Source: Ichthyophis bannanicus (lineage: Eukaryota; Chordata; Amphibia; Gymnophiona; Ichthyophiidae). From it: a stretch of DNA of 64,000 nucleotides. Made by a program: the position numbers and the translations under genes. The stretch covers positions 1,352,631,834-1,352,695,833 of the forward strand of contig CM066033.1 of assembly GCA_033557465.1 (NCBI GenBank), written 5' to 3'. Position 1 is the stretch's first letter. Every line of letters starts with the position of its first letter. This document shows, one piece after another, positions 1-9,365 of this stretch. The notes below the pieces were generated by a model. That model saw only the letters and a list, made by a program, of their open reading frames with translations, was not told the origin of the DNA and searched no databases.

Positions 1-310
1 TAGACCATTCTTCAAGCTTAGCTAGATCCCTCCTCATGTTATCTACCCCTTCCTGGGTGTCTACTCTATTGCAGATTTTGGTATCATCCGCAAAGAGGCA
101 AACCTTACCCGACAGCCCTTCCGCTATATCACTAACAAAGATGTTAAAAAGAATCGGACCAAGGACAGATCCCTGGTGCACACCACTGGTAACATCCTTC
201 TCCTCAGAGTGAGCTCCATTTACTTGTACTCTTTGTCGCCTCCCACCCAACCAATTTCTAACCCAAGCAGTAACTTTAGGGTCCATCCCTAGGGTGCTCA
301 GTTTGCTGCC
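1..310 (-). pseudogene. CR1-type LINE reverse transcriptase fragment (CR1-B)
   Basis: Read on the minus strand, this segment encodes the palm region of a CR1-clade LINE reverse transcriptase. It shows a GxxLGPxLFN-like stretch, then an intact FADDTK active-site box and a following DNMRxDLxKLEEW-like helix. The same segment recurs at 3882-4140, so both belong to one local subfamily. The fragment is truncated at the window edge, and the upstream part is lost at about position 310 where SINE-like sequence begins. It is a relic with no intact open frame; the family assignment rests on the motif order. Confidence 0.75.
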
Positions 311-327
311 CTAACAATAGTTAGAAG

Positions 328-430
328 TGCAGGGGCTCTTAGTGGTTAGACCACTGACTTGCTGACCAAGCAACCAGGAGTTGATCTCCAATATCAATCT
401 TTTCTGGCCTTAGTACTAAGTCCCAGACAG
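328..430 (+). repeat. tRNA-derived SINE head fragment
   Basis: The stretch begins with an A-box-like TAGTGGTTAGA. It then shares the CCAAGCAACCAG run and a B-box-like GAGTTGATCTC with the better SINE copy at 21855-22075. The rest of the SINE (BovB-like tail) is absent. It reads as a 5' fragment of a tRNA-derived SINE, not a tRNA gene, because no cloverleaf can be completed. Confidence 0.55.
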
Positions 431-805
431 CCTAAGAACCTTTTCTGGCTTTATTGTTGCAGACACATCAGCATACCTTCTATCCTTAGCCTTCCCCAAT
501 CCTTGGGCTTTGGCGGAGTAGTTCAGGTTACATACTGGCTCTTAAACAGCCGGTTTTTTCTTCTAACTAACCTGCAACATGCTCTCTGCATCTCTACAGA
601 GCAGCTCTGCACTATGGCCCTTGCTAGAGAGCAAATAATTCCAGATGGTTAGGAAGGGCTTTACCTAGTCATGACTACTGGGTTCTTCCCTACCCTTACC
701 ATTTCCATTAAGGTCTCCTCCTTCAATAAAGGACACAGGCCTTTATTTAAGTGAAGACCTAAAGAATTATCCAATCCCCTGGGTTGGTTCACATATCCAG
801 TGGAC
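431..805. other. Unassigned spacer
   Basis: I see no coding frame, terminal repeat or recognisable repeat family here. Short open frames on both strands have no family resemblance. Confidence 0.5.
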
Positions 806-813
806 CCCTTCAC

Positions 814-1161
814 TAATGTTCCCTCTAATTTTCTGTAGGCTGTGTGTGCATAAAATATCAGCTGTGCAGCTTTTGAAGGAAGGTTAAATTTTTGTGCGCC
901 ACATAATGACACTTGGCGTTATATACTTTAAAATTTGACTACCCGTCAGAATACAGTATGTACACCACATTGAATATACTAGAAAATATTGTAGAACTTG
1001 TGAAAACCGTAAATACACAACAACTTTTAAATTTTAAGACATCTGTGTTGTTTTCTATCAGAATCAGAACCATAAATTTTGTGCGCTCTGTTGTAAAGTA
1101 TGTGCGCTCGCTCGGCGAGGTATGTGCGCGCGCACACGCGCACAGCTTAGAGGGAACAGTG
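814..1161 (-). mobile_element. hAT-like non-autonomous element (MITE), copy 1
   Basis: The 348-bp element is bounded by terminal inverted repeats of the form CAxTGTTCCCTCTAA; the left end here reads TAATGTTCCCTC. It is flanked by a perfect 8-bp target duplication, CCCTTCAC, at 806-813 and 1162-1169. A second copy lies in the opposite orientation at 27024-27369 with its own perfect 8-bp duplication. An 8-bp duplication and no coding capacity fit a non-autonomous hAT element. One end carries an alternating purine-pyrimidine tract (about 1117-1144) rich in GCGCGCAC. The superfamily is inferred from duplication length; no transposase is present. Confidence 0.8.
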
Positions 1162-1305
1162 CCCTTCACCAGGGATGGCTTTCTTTTAGTAATAGCCAGT
1201 CCTTGTCTTGTATTTTCCTTCCACCCTCAATTCTTCATGGGGTAATTCATATTGAGTGTAAGAATGCATCATACTCATTTTGCCCTCATAGAAGGGTAAA
1301 TATGG

Positions 1306-2283
1306 TTTCTCCAGGACCAAGCAGGAAGTCAGTCCTCACATATGGGTGTCATTGGCGCCGATGAAGCCCCCAGCGGAGCATTTCCCCAGCTTTCTATGAA
1401 AGCCTTTGGGAATGCAGGCACGCATGCGTTGTTCCCTTCCCGCCTAAAGGTGCCATCTTACCTCAGTCTCTTTTTTCCGTGAAGCCCACCGGACGTGTGT
1501 CCAGTTTTCCCGGTTAAAATTAGATTTTTCAGCGATGTTTTTGCTCTTTTTCTGCCGGTTCGATGCCGGTTCCCCTCCCGCCGGGTTCGGTACACCGGTA
1601 TCGAGCCCGATTCTTCTTTTTCGGTTTTTGCCCTTCGTGGCTGGCGTTCGCGCCCTTTTTTCTCTTTTTCCCTGGAAGGCCGGTCCTTTGACCTCGCGTG
1701 GACTCTTTTTTTCCCCGATGGCTTCCAGTGGTTTTAAGAAGTGTGATCGGTGTCTAATGTCTCTCACCGGCACACACTACTGCTGCCTTCAGTGTCCCGC
1801 GCTGCCTACGATGGCTTTGAGGCTTCGGCCCGTGTTGCGGCAGCCGGCATCGCGGCTCGATGACAGGCATGGCTGCAGTCATCGGACCTTGAGCCATGGG
1901 TTCAGAACAAGTTGGTCGATGTCCCTTGCCAAGGTGAGAACCTTTTTGGCAAGCCCATGACCGAGAAGGCCGCACAGCTCGAGACCGAGCACCTCACAAG
2001 GACAAGGCTGTCTAGGAAGACTTCTGCCCTTTCTCACAAAAAGAAGGGCTCTTTCTTTCCACTCTCTCTCTCTCTTTGTCTCAGCTTTAAAACTTAACTG
2101 AGGAGAGGCAGTTGGGAAAGGCGGGAAGGCAGCACGCAGGCGTGGTGGGATGCTCCCAAAAGCGTTCTAATTGGAGGCTGGGGAACGTTCCCGCGCAGAC
2201 TCCGTCGGTACCGATGTACCCATATGTGAAGACTTATTCCTGCTGTTCCCAGAGATCACCTGTTACAGGTAAGTAACTGTGCT
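1306..2283 (+). mobile_element. Internally deleted DIRS-type retrotransposon
   Basis: The left terminus (TTTCTCCAGGACCAAGCAGG...CACATATGGGTG) matches the left ends of the DIRS copies at 10771 and 32305. The right end (CATATGTGAAGACT...CTGTTCCCAGAGATCACC...) is its near inverted complement and closes with ACCTGTTACAGGT. Between them are only the start and the end of a DIRS gag-like gene, joined by a large deletion; RT, RNase H and recombinase are missing. It resembles a non-autonomous derivative that kept both ends. DIRS elements make no target duplication, and none is seen. Confidence 0.75.
1718..2060 (+). pseudogene. DIRS gag-like gene, deleted
   Basis: An ATG at 1718 opens a frame starting MASSGFKKCDRC, followed by a cysteine/histidine cluster (CxxC, then HYCCLQC) like those at the start of the other DIRS gag-like genes here (about 11168 and 32718). 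The frame then jumps, near position 1890, to sequence equivalent to the gag 3' part at about 12637-12770 of DIRS-B (FGKxMTDKAA-like region), out of frame with the first part. DIRS gag proteins are thought to package element RNA; the zinc-knuckle role is an inference from the cysteine spacing. The gene is a deletion product and is not expected to work. Confidence 0.65.
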
Positions 2284-2285
2284 TT

Positions 2286-2416
2286 ACATGATCAGATTTC
2301 CGGGCGAAAGTGACAAGCCGAGCAGCTGTATTCTGTAAAAGTTGTAAACGCTGGAGTTGATAAGCAGGGAGATTAGGAAAAAACACATTACAATAGTCCA
2401 ATCTGGATATGACCAA
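2286..2416 (-). pseudogene. L2-type LINE RT C-terminal fragment
   Basis: The minus strand reads SRLDYCN...NLPAYQLQRLQLLQNTAARLV...SDHV, the conserved thumb/C-terminal block of L2/CR1-group LINE reverse transcriptases. It abuts the DIRS terminus at 2283 on one side and a CR1-B remnant at about 2425 on the other, so both ends are truncated. Confidence 0.7.
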
Positions 2417-2639
2417 AGCCAGTAGAAGGGTAATGTTATCTACTCCTTCCTGGGTGTTGTCCCCCTCAGCCCCCTCTAGTGGCGGCGTAGTGGTTCCACA
2501 GGGGCTGGGGAGCGCACAAGAATTAAAAGGTCCAGGGTTGATCTGTTGTGAGGGTCAATGGGATAGCAGGTCACATTGTCAGCCTCAGAGTCAACAACCT
2601 AAAAAGTAACTCTTGCCAAGTGTAGGGTTCAAAAAGGCT

Positions 2640-2645
2640 TTTATT
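2640..2645 (-). promoter_or_regulatory. Polyadenylation signal AATAAA of the insertion
   Basis: AATAAA occurs on the minus strand about 175 bases after the stop codon of the 345-residue frame and about 180 bases before the CA end of the insertion. That is where an LTR or transcript end would carry it. Confidence 0.4.
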
Positions 2646-2818
2646 TCCCCTTTTCGCATGAAGAAATTCAAAATATGAGGTAATGAGTAACAGAACATAA
2701 ATTCAGTTGCATCAAAACGTGAGTCAGCAAAACACTCAAAATAACATGGTTCCTTCACCAACTTAAAGCATAAACTTTCCAGTACAATTTGCACACATTA
2801 GATTTGTTTGCCTTTTAC

Positions 2819-3856
2819 TCAAAGATATCTTCTTGTGCAAAAGTCACATTCCATTGGTTCTATATCTTCAGTGCTCTCAGATTCCCCTGGCAGCCATTCC
2901 ATGTCTATGGGATCTGAAACTGAGGTCTCTGAGATCTCTTGGATATTAAAACCTGGTTTCCTAAAAGCGTGCCATACTGTATCCCAGTGCTGGCTTGGGA
3001 GTTTGGGGCGTCGGCTTTTAGGTCTAGTATATCTCCCTGGGCTTGCTGTTGTTTCAGGACTAAAAGTTTGCTCCTTCCATTCTCTGGCAACATTAAACTT
3101 TTTCCTGTAAAACTTATCAGTTATATCTGGTTTAAAACAGTCCTTATTGTCCAGATAAAAACTAGCCCTTTGTTCCTCTCTAGGCTTCTTGAAAAAGGCT
3201 TGAGGCCTAGTCTGAGAGTTTTGTGCTCCAGGTATATCCTTTCTCTCAAGGCTATGAACTTTTCCTTTATCTTTCAAGTTACTTTTGTAAAAGCTTTTAA
3301 AAGTACCTTTTTTCTCTTGAAGGTTTCTTCTCCAACCGGAGGGGTAAGCACTTCCTTCCTTGGCTGCAGTCCGTGATGCTGCCCCTTGAAGTTGTGTATG
3401 GCCTTTCTCTAGGCCTGCTCTCCCAGTAGCTTCCTTTCCTTTAGCTCTGCTGGGTTTGTCAGTGACCTCACCTCGGTCTCTGAGTCTGGCCTCTGGAGCT
3501 TCCCTTGGCACTGCCTCCTGTTCTCCACATGAAGGTCTCTGCCAAGCTCCTTGCCTCCTCCTGTGCTTCTCCTCTGGGTTCTTCCCTTCGGGGTTTCTCT
3601 GTTGCCTTTCTGGCTCTCCTGACTGCCTTCCTGGCACCTCTGCCTCTCTTGGCTCTCTCGGCTCTCTCTCTCTTGGCTCTCTCTCTTGCAGTGCTCTGTT
3701 CCTACTTAAATCCAGAGCAGCTGCTTCTGAGTCCTGCCCATAGAGGTGTGGTTCTTCCACTTTCAGGTTTGTTCTCCTGCTCCCTCTATGTGTCCCTTCT
3801 CGTAATTGCAGGCAAATCCTGTTTTTTTCAAGATTTAAAAGTTTCCTTTCTTGCAT
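2819..3856 (-). CDS. Unknown charged protein of about 345 residues inside the insertion
   Basis: A frame open throughout the insertion runs from an in-frame ATG at 3856 to a stop at 2819. Open reading continues upstream into the disrupted CR1 RT as far as 4069. The protein is rich in Arg, Glu, Lys and Pro in its first 150 residues (ERE/REP repeats around residues 50-70). Later it has lysine/aromatic segments and an acidic end with ESESTEDIEP followed by CDFC. I recognise no domain, signal peptide or membrane segment. A gag-like structural role would fit an LTR-type element, but this is only inference. It stands out because nearly every other frame in the window is broken. Confidence 0.45.
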   Translation of the reverse strand: MQERKLLNLEKNRICLQLREGTHRGSRRTNLKVEEPHLYGQDSEAAALDLSRNRALQEREPREREPREPREAEVPGRQSGEPERQQRNPEGKNPEEKHRRRQGAWQRPSCGEQEAVPREAPEARLRDRGEVTDKPSRAKGKEATGRAGLEKGHTQLQGAASRTAAKEGSAYPSGWRRNLQEKKGTFKSFYKSNLKDKGKVHSLERKDIPGAQNSQTRPQAFFKKPREEQRASFYLDNKDCFKPDITDKFYRKKFNVAREWKEQTFSPETTASPGRYTRPKSRRPKLPSQHWDTVWHAFRKPGFNIQEISETSVSDPIDMEWLPGESESTEDIEPMECDFCTRRYL

Positions 3857-5486
3857 CAGAGGGCTTGCGGTATCACAGTGTCTATTGCAGATTTTGGTAT
3901 CGTCCACAAAGGGGCAAACCTTATCAGACAGCCTTTCTGTAATATCACTAACAAACATGTTAAAAAGAATCAGACCAAGGACAGATCCCTGTGGCACATC
4001 ACTGGTAACCTCTTTCTCCTCAGAGTGAGCTCCATTTACCAGTACCCTTTGTTGCCCCCACTCAACCAATTTCTAACCCATACTCAGCTTATTCATAAGT
4101 TGCCTGTGTGTAATTGTGTCACAAGGTTTAACTGAAAGCTAAGTACACCACATCTATGGTTCTCCCTTAGTCCAACTCTCTGGTCACCCAGTCAAAGAAA
4201 TCAATCAGACCTGCCTCCATTGGACTTCAGAAGCCTCACTATCCTTTGTTTTAGCAGCGTTTTCATTAATTTACTCACCACAGAAGTCAAACTAACAGGC
4301 CTGTAGTTTTCAACCTCATCCTTACTTCTGCTTTTGTGTAAAGAGATCACATGTGCCCTTCTCCAGTCCTCTGGGACCACTCCTGACTCTAAAGAATCAT
4401 TCAGACAATCAGGCAGTAAAGCCACTAGAACTTCCCCAAGATCCTTCAATACTCTGCTTTATCCCATCCAGTCCCCATTGCTTTGTCTAATTTTAGTTTA
4501 GCTAGTTCCTTACGAACATCATCTTCTGAAAATCATTCAAGATCCCCTTCACTCCTGCTTCTATTTGTGGATTATTTTTCTGAGGTCCTGTTCCTGTCCC
4601 TTTATCTGTGAGCACAGAACAAAAATATTTGTTAAGCAATTCAGCTTTATCCTCATCAGCTTCTTCATATTCCTCCCTGTCCCCCTTGAGTCTGACATTA
4701 CCATTTTTGTACTTCCTCCTCTAACATACCTGAAAAATGTCTTGTCCCCCCATTTTATTGCATTGGCTATTTCTTCTTTTTTGTACCTTTGCTTTCCTTA
4801 CTACTTTTCTAGTTTCTGTAAGTTTTTCCAAATATTGATGCTTGTCTTCCTCTTTCTGTGATCTCTTGTATTTTACCAAGGCCATTCTCTTTTTCTTCAC
4901 CTTTTCCGCTACTTCTTTCAAGAACCATAGCGGCCTCCTTTTCCTTTTACATTTATTTACTTTTCTAACAAAAATTTTTGTTGCCCTTAAAATATCCCTT
5001 TTCAGTTTTACCTTTGCTTTTCAACATCCCCCAACTGTTCTCATCACACTAACGACTCCTTGAGGTATTGTTCCATCTTGGCAAAGTTAGTTGTTCTACT
5101 GTCTAAGACCCTTGCTTTTGAATGGAATTTTATCAGCTCTAGTCCTAATACTGAACCACACCATCTGGTGATCTCTGGATGTGAGATGATCTCCCACTAT
5201 AACATCAGAAACACTTTCCCCATTGGAATTGCTCTCCCTGTAGAGAATCTAAGATCTCCTTACATCTAGATGACACCAAACAGGGATGTGCCAATCCACA
5301 TTCGGCATATTGAAATCACTTATCAGTTGCACTTCTTCTTTCATGGCAATAGTGCATATTTCTTCTATTAAATCTCTATACTCATCGTCTTCCTGTGAAG
5401 GAAATATCTGTATGTCACACAGTGCAAATAGATTTCCCATTTCCTCTTTCTAGTTTAGGGATGAAGATCTAGATTCCCTATGTATA

Positions 5487-5876
5487 ATGGAAACTTTGTT
5501 TTCAGCGAAGGGGGGAATAGCAGGTGCTCTTATGTGTCCAGATAGCTATGCCTGTATTCAAGTTTCACGCATGGGTAGGAAAGGTGGAGGGGTGTTGCTA
5601 ATTTACAATAATAGATGGCCAGTACAACAGCGTGGAGGGGGAGGGGCTCCTACCCCCTTTGAAGGTTTATTAATCGAATTGAGGGATGAAGGGAAAATTG
5701 GTCTCCATTTCGTTTATTGCCCAGTTGTTTTGACGCAGGATCAGTGGGGTGCTATTTGGGATAAACGGACTGTGACTCTTCATGACTTCTCTGATAAGTT
5801 GAAATCCCCCAATACTAACATGACCGGCCCTAAAAGCTTGGTACAATTTTTATTGTCTTTATTATCTGACTTGTGA
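5487..5876 (+). pseudogene. LINE endonuclease fragment
   Basis: The frame has GGGVLLIYNNRW and an FEGLLIEL block followed by a VYCPVV stretch. This is the usual middle of an APE-type endonuclease in L2/CR1-group LINEs, where VYRPP is expected. The N-terminal catalytic Asn and Glu region is missing or degraded. The frame stops at 5876 and a new frame starts ten bases later. The endonuclease would nick target DNA, but this copy cannot. Confidence 0.5.
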
Positions 5877-5885
5877 TTAGAACAA

Positions 5886-6942
5886 GTGGTTGTAGGACTG
5901 ATACATAAGTTAGGTAGCGCTTTAGATTTGATCTTTGGGTCTCAGAGTTTCATTGGGACTTGGGGTGAACCGGTGCCTTGGTCAGACCATTTCCTGATTC
6001 ATTTTGTGCTTCTTTGGGCGGCGCTAGGACATCGTTGCCCTCTTAAGGTATTATGCACCCTATCCTCTTCAGAATCTTTGAGTCTGATGGGAGAGATTTG
6101 TAGGCGGCATTGGTTGAAGGGGTTTTTGTACGCTAATGATATTCAATTGGTGATTGATGTAAAGGGTGATGAAGCTGTGATGCTCGAGTGCGTCAACCGT
6201 TCTCTTGAGGGCATTGCTGTTTGGTTTTGCTTACACCATTTGGTCCTTAATACTGCCAAGTCGGAGGTTTCGTTGTGTGGGATGTTGGCTGTTGAGAGTC
6301 TAAAGGGGGTTTTGTCTATCGTGAAAAGTGAGATTCATGTTTTGGATGAAAACCTGGGATTTCAGCAACAAGTTTCGAAAGTGGTACAGGAAGCGTTTGG
6401 GCATTTGCATATGATCCATCAGCTTCAGCTGCACATGAAACAGAATGCACTGTGTCTGGTTGTCCAGGCGCTAGTGCTTTCTTGCCTTGACTATTGCAAT
6501 TCATTATATGTGAGATTACCCATGTATTTGGTTAGAAAGCTACAGGTAGTTCAAAATTCTGCGACCTGGATTATTTTTGGGCTTTGAAGACAGGATTTGG
6601 TCTCGGGACTGTTAGACCAGTTGCACTGGCTGCTGGTAAGGCAGAGATGAACTTTAAAACTTTTGGTGCTGGCATTGAAGACCCTGCAGGGCCTGGGTTC
6701 CTGGTACCTTCAAGATCTGTTGCAGTGGTGTGCACCCAGTCGGGCTCTGCCATCTGCTTGGGTTTGGCTGCTTAGAGGTTCCAGGGCCAGGTCAGATACA
6801 GTTGCATCAGTGGCGTGCACACATGTTTTCTGTGGCTGTTGCAATGTTATGGAACTCTCTTCCAGCGGCATTATGTTCAGAATACAACTTGTTGCAATTT
6901 CATAAGGGTTTAAAAACCTTCCTCTTAATCAGTATTTCCTGA
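5886..6942 (+). pseudogene. LINE RT end with altered active site
   Basis: The frame at 5886-6587 starts in the endonuclease C-terminus (ALDLIFGSQS, then PWSDHFL with the conserved SDH). It passes through unrelated or deleted sequence and resumes at FLYANDIQL, where RTs have YADD; the first Asp is Asn here. The thumb follows (CVNRSLEGIAVW, LNTAKSEV, then SCLDYCNSLY...VQNSA). After a frameshift near 6585 the C-terminal LHWLLV region continues to about 6942. Loss of the RT fingers and palm plus the YAND change means no polymerase activity. Confidence 0.65.
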
Positions 6943-7189
6943 TACGATGAAGGGGGGGGGGGTGAGACAGCAGCAGTGGGGCAGCATTTGGGTTGTAGGA
7001 GGGGTCGGGGGCTTGGTTGGGTTTAGTCTGGGGTTGATTATATTTTATCTGATGATTGTGCACTGCCTAGAATGCTTCGCACTTGACAGTATATAAATGT
7101 TTTTAAATAAATAAACAAAATAAATCAACCCATGTTGCCTCCTTGTTCCTTTGTAAGCCCTGTAATTCTATAGCTTTAATATTATTTTT

Positions 7190-7986
7190 TTATCTATAGT
7201 AGCACTCCTCTTCTGTTGTTCCTACCCTGTCCTTCCTGAATAAAGTATAGCCCGGTATAACTACAACCCAATCGTGGTTGTCCGTAAACCATGTCTCTGT
7301 AACCACCACTAAATCCAAGTCAGCCTCTTCTATTAAAGACCCAACATCTAGAATCTTATTTCCCATACTACGGGCATTTATACACACTGCTTTCCAGATG
7401 GTGCCCCTTTTGCCCATTTCTACAGAGGTGTTTAGATTCGTTAGGTAAGAAAAACATTAGCTTAAAGCCCTCTTTAACCAGTCTGCTGCGGAAGACGCTC
7501 TGACCCTTCTCTGATAGTTGGATGCTATCTCTGCTCTGTAGCCCTTGGAAAATCATCCCATGATCCAGGAAACCAAAACTCTCAATGACACCATCCATGG
7601 GACCATGCATTCATCTCCAGGATGTAAGCTTCTCTACCTCTGCTTTTACCCTCAACAGGGAGGATTGAAGAGAATACCACCTATGCACTTATCTGCTTCA
7701 CCCTCTGTCCCAGAGCCACAAATTCACCTTGTTATGCTCAGAGGGGTACCTATCAGTATCATTTGTGCGAACATGATGGATGAACAATATCCGAGAATAG
7801 TCAATAGGCTTGATAAGTCCTGGCAAACTGGACAGACAGCGCACACCTCCCTGGTCATGAAGTTTGGTCAATAGATGGATGCCTTAGTACCCCTCAGAAG
7901 AGAGTCACCAACCACCACTATCTTTTGCTTCCTGTTGGTCATGAATTCTGCAACATTGGGGTGCTTAAGCTGTGGTACTTCCATTT
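7190..7986 (-). pseudogene. CR1-B ORF1 esterase remnant and ORF2 endonuclease start
   Basis: From 7986 downward the minus strand reads KIVVVGDSLLRGT, the GDS block of the SGNH-hydrolase (esterase) domain found in CR1 ORF1. Stops and frameshifts follow. The ORF2 start at 7417-7190 reads VCINARSMGNK...DLVVVTETWF, the Asn and Glu motifs of an APE-type endonuclease, before a stop. The GTND and DxxH parts of the esterase can no longer be read cleanly. The first part of this ORF1 lies across the insertion at 9344-9098. Confidence 0.65.
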
Positions 7987-9097
7987 CATAGTAACATAGT
8001 ATATGATGGCAGATAAACGCCAGTATGGTCCATCTAGTCTGCCCAGCAAGGCGCAGTAAGAGTAGGTGCATCTGCCGCTCTGTGCAGGTCACCCGTCCTC
8101 ATTCTTTGTTTAGGCATGTACCCACAGCTCCGTGTAGGTCACCCCTATTTCTTGAGATATAAGAGAGTTATGTTTATTTTGATTTTATCCTGTTGCTATA
8201 AAGGGATCCTCTGTGTCTGTCCCATGCCATTTTGAATTCCAAGCATCTACCACCCTTTCAGTGAAAAAGTATTTCCTGATATTGCCTTTCAATTTACCCC
8301 CTTGCAGCTTCATGTTATGCCCTCTAGTTTTACATCTTCCCCGTCTTTGGAAGATATTTGTTTGTTCATGAATACTCTCTAAGTATTTAAAGGTCTGAAT
8401 CATATTTCCCCTGTCCCTCCTCTCCTACAGAGTGTACATATTAAGGTCTTCAAGTCTCTTCTCATAAGTCTTCTGACGCAGGCTCCAAATCATTTTGGTT
8501 GCCTTTCTCTGAACTGTTTCCAGTCTTTTTTTATATCCTTTGTGAGATATGGTCTCCAAAACTGAACACAATATTCCAAGTGAGGCCTCACCATTGACTT
8601 ATACAGTGGCATTAGTACCTCTTCCTTTCTGCTGATATTTCTTCTCTGTATGCAACCCAGCATCCTTCTGGCTTTTGCCACTGCCTTGTCACACTGTTTT
8701 GCCACCTTGAGATCCTCAGAAACAATCACTCCGAGGTCCTTCTCCTGGTCCATGCACCTCTCACCCCCTATCGCTTACAATTCCCTTGGATTTCTGCTCC
8801 CCAAGTGCATGACACTGCCCTTCTTCACATTGGTCTAGTGTATTCTTCCAGCTTTTGTAGATCTTTCCTCATGTTATCCACTCCCTCAGGAGAATCCACT
8901 TGGTTGCAAATTTTTGTGTCATCTGCAAAAAGACAGACTTTTCCATTCACTCCTTCAGCAATATCACTCACAAATACATTGAACAGTACCGGTGTCTGGA
9001 CCAAACCCTGGAGCACACCGCTAATCACCCTCTCCTCATCCGAGTGAGTTCCGTTCTCCATCACCTTCTGTCGTCTGTCAGTCAACCAATCTCTAAC
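7987..9097 (-). mobile_element. 5'-truncated CR1 inserted in ORF1 of CR1-B
   Basis: This segment encodes, on the minus strand, the RT from just before VLFNVFVSDIAEGV...LFADDTKICN (9085-8825). It continues through EKDLGVIVSEDLK...PHLEYCVQFW (8753-8490) and the ORF2 C-terminus (8403-8185). It ends in a typical CR1 3' untranslated region: CTGGGCAGACTAGATGG..., closing with TACTATGTTACTATG at 7987. The active-site box is intact but the frame is broken several times. 5' truncation and absence of a clear target duplication are usual for CR1. Confidence 0.8.
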
Positions 9098-9344
9098 AGT
9101 AATGCTTCACCTCCTGAACTTCCAGGCTGCACACTGGCTCTTCAGTTCGAGGGCTGGAGGAGTTGAATTGTTGATTCTGCAGGCCCTGGTGACTCATGTC
9201 ACTCTCTTCATTCCGTAGCATACTATCTACACCTCTGTCAGAGAGCTTGGATGCTTCATGAAGCATCTCATCAATGTACTTCTCGCTGTCATGGATGCTT
9301 ATTGGCCTTGCCACCTCTTCTTTGAGCTCCTCCATTTGTTTCAT
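9098..9344 (-). pseudogene. CR1-B ORF1 N-terminal part
   Basis: The minus strand reads EELKEEVARPISIHDSEKYIDEMLHEA..., a coiled-coil-like charged region as found before the esterase in CR1 ORF1 (compare RKTERYIDETYRD in CR1-A). It ends at EVQEVKHY where the inserted CR1 begins at 9097. Only the middle of the protein remains; the start codon is not visible. Confidence 0.6.
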
Positions 9345-9365
9345 GTGGGCTTCAGTTTGCAGACA

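Larger units (their letters stand above)
2458..3877 (-). mobile_element. 1.42-kb TG...CA insertion with one long open frame (LTR-like or unclassified)
   Basis: This segment cuts a CR1-B ORF2. Removing it rejoins CCTGGGTGT to CTATTGCAG, matching the uninterrupted CR1-B copy at 1-310. It begins TG and ends CA on either strand and is flanked by the tetranucleotide GTGT at 2454-2457 and 3878-3881. On the minus strand the last 350 bases hold an AATAAA signal (2640-2645). The rest is one long open frame. TG...CA ends, a 4-bp duplication and a polyadenylation signal suggest an LTR-type element. However, I could not find a second LTR copy, primer site or polymerase, so the class is uncertain. Confidence 0.5.
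2425..5455 (-). pseudogene. CR1-B ORF2 (endonuclease-RT), split by an insertion
   Basis: On the minus strand from 5455 downward, this is a degraded CR1 ORF2. It starts with an endonuclease end (SDFNMPNVDW near 5290, where CR1 normally has GDFN). A lysine-rich linker follows (4921-4721), then the RT fingers (VPEDWRRAHV...NYRPVSLTSVVSK, 4449-4201) and the palm down to FVDDTK near 3900, where the usual Ala is Val. The gene is interrupted by the 1.42-kb insertion at 2458-3877. Its continuation is only the 33 bases at 2425-2457. Several stops and frame changes make it a pseudogene. ORF2 of CR1 nicks target DNA and reverse-transcribes element RNA. Confidence 0.75.
5456..7125 (+). mobile_element. 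L2/CR1-group LINE with deleted RT core
   Basis: Endonuclease-like sequence is followed directly by the end of the RT palm and the thumb. A typical LINE 3' tail comes next (GACAGTATATAAATG... then TAAATAAATAAA near 7090-7125). The fingers and most of the palm of the RT are absent, so the copy is internally deleted. Frames change at least three times. The group is assigned from SCLDYCNSLY...LVRKLQVVQNSA, a hallmark of the L2/CR1 group. Confidence 0.65.
7130..9365 (-). mobile_element. CR1-B copy (ORF1 end and ORF2 start), interrupted by another CR1
   Basis: On the minus strand the order is an ORF1 N-terminal part (9344-9098), an inserted CR1 3' half (9097-7987), the ORF1 esterase part from 7986, and an ORF2 start down to about 7190. 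The sequence on both sides of the insert is one CR1 gene: EVQEVKHY before it and MEVPQLKHPN after it. The element is truncated at both ends. Confidence 0.7.

Noticed and set aside
913..1245. 110-codon frame over the hAT-like MITE
   Set aside because: It covers a non-coding element and crosses its border; no conserved product in the second copy.
3505..3942. 145-codon plus-strand frame, Leu/Ser-rich, looking like membrane segments
   Set aside because: It is the antisense of the Arg/Glu-rich minus-strand frame, which produces Leu/Ser-rich complements.
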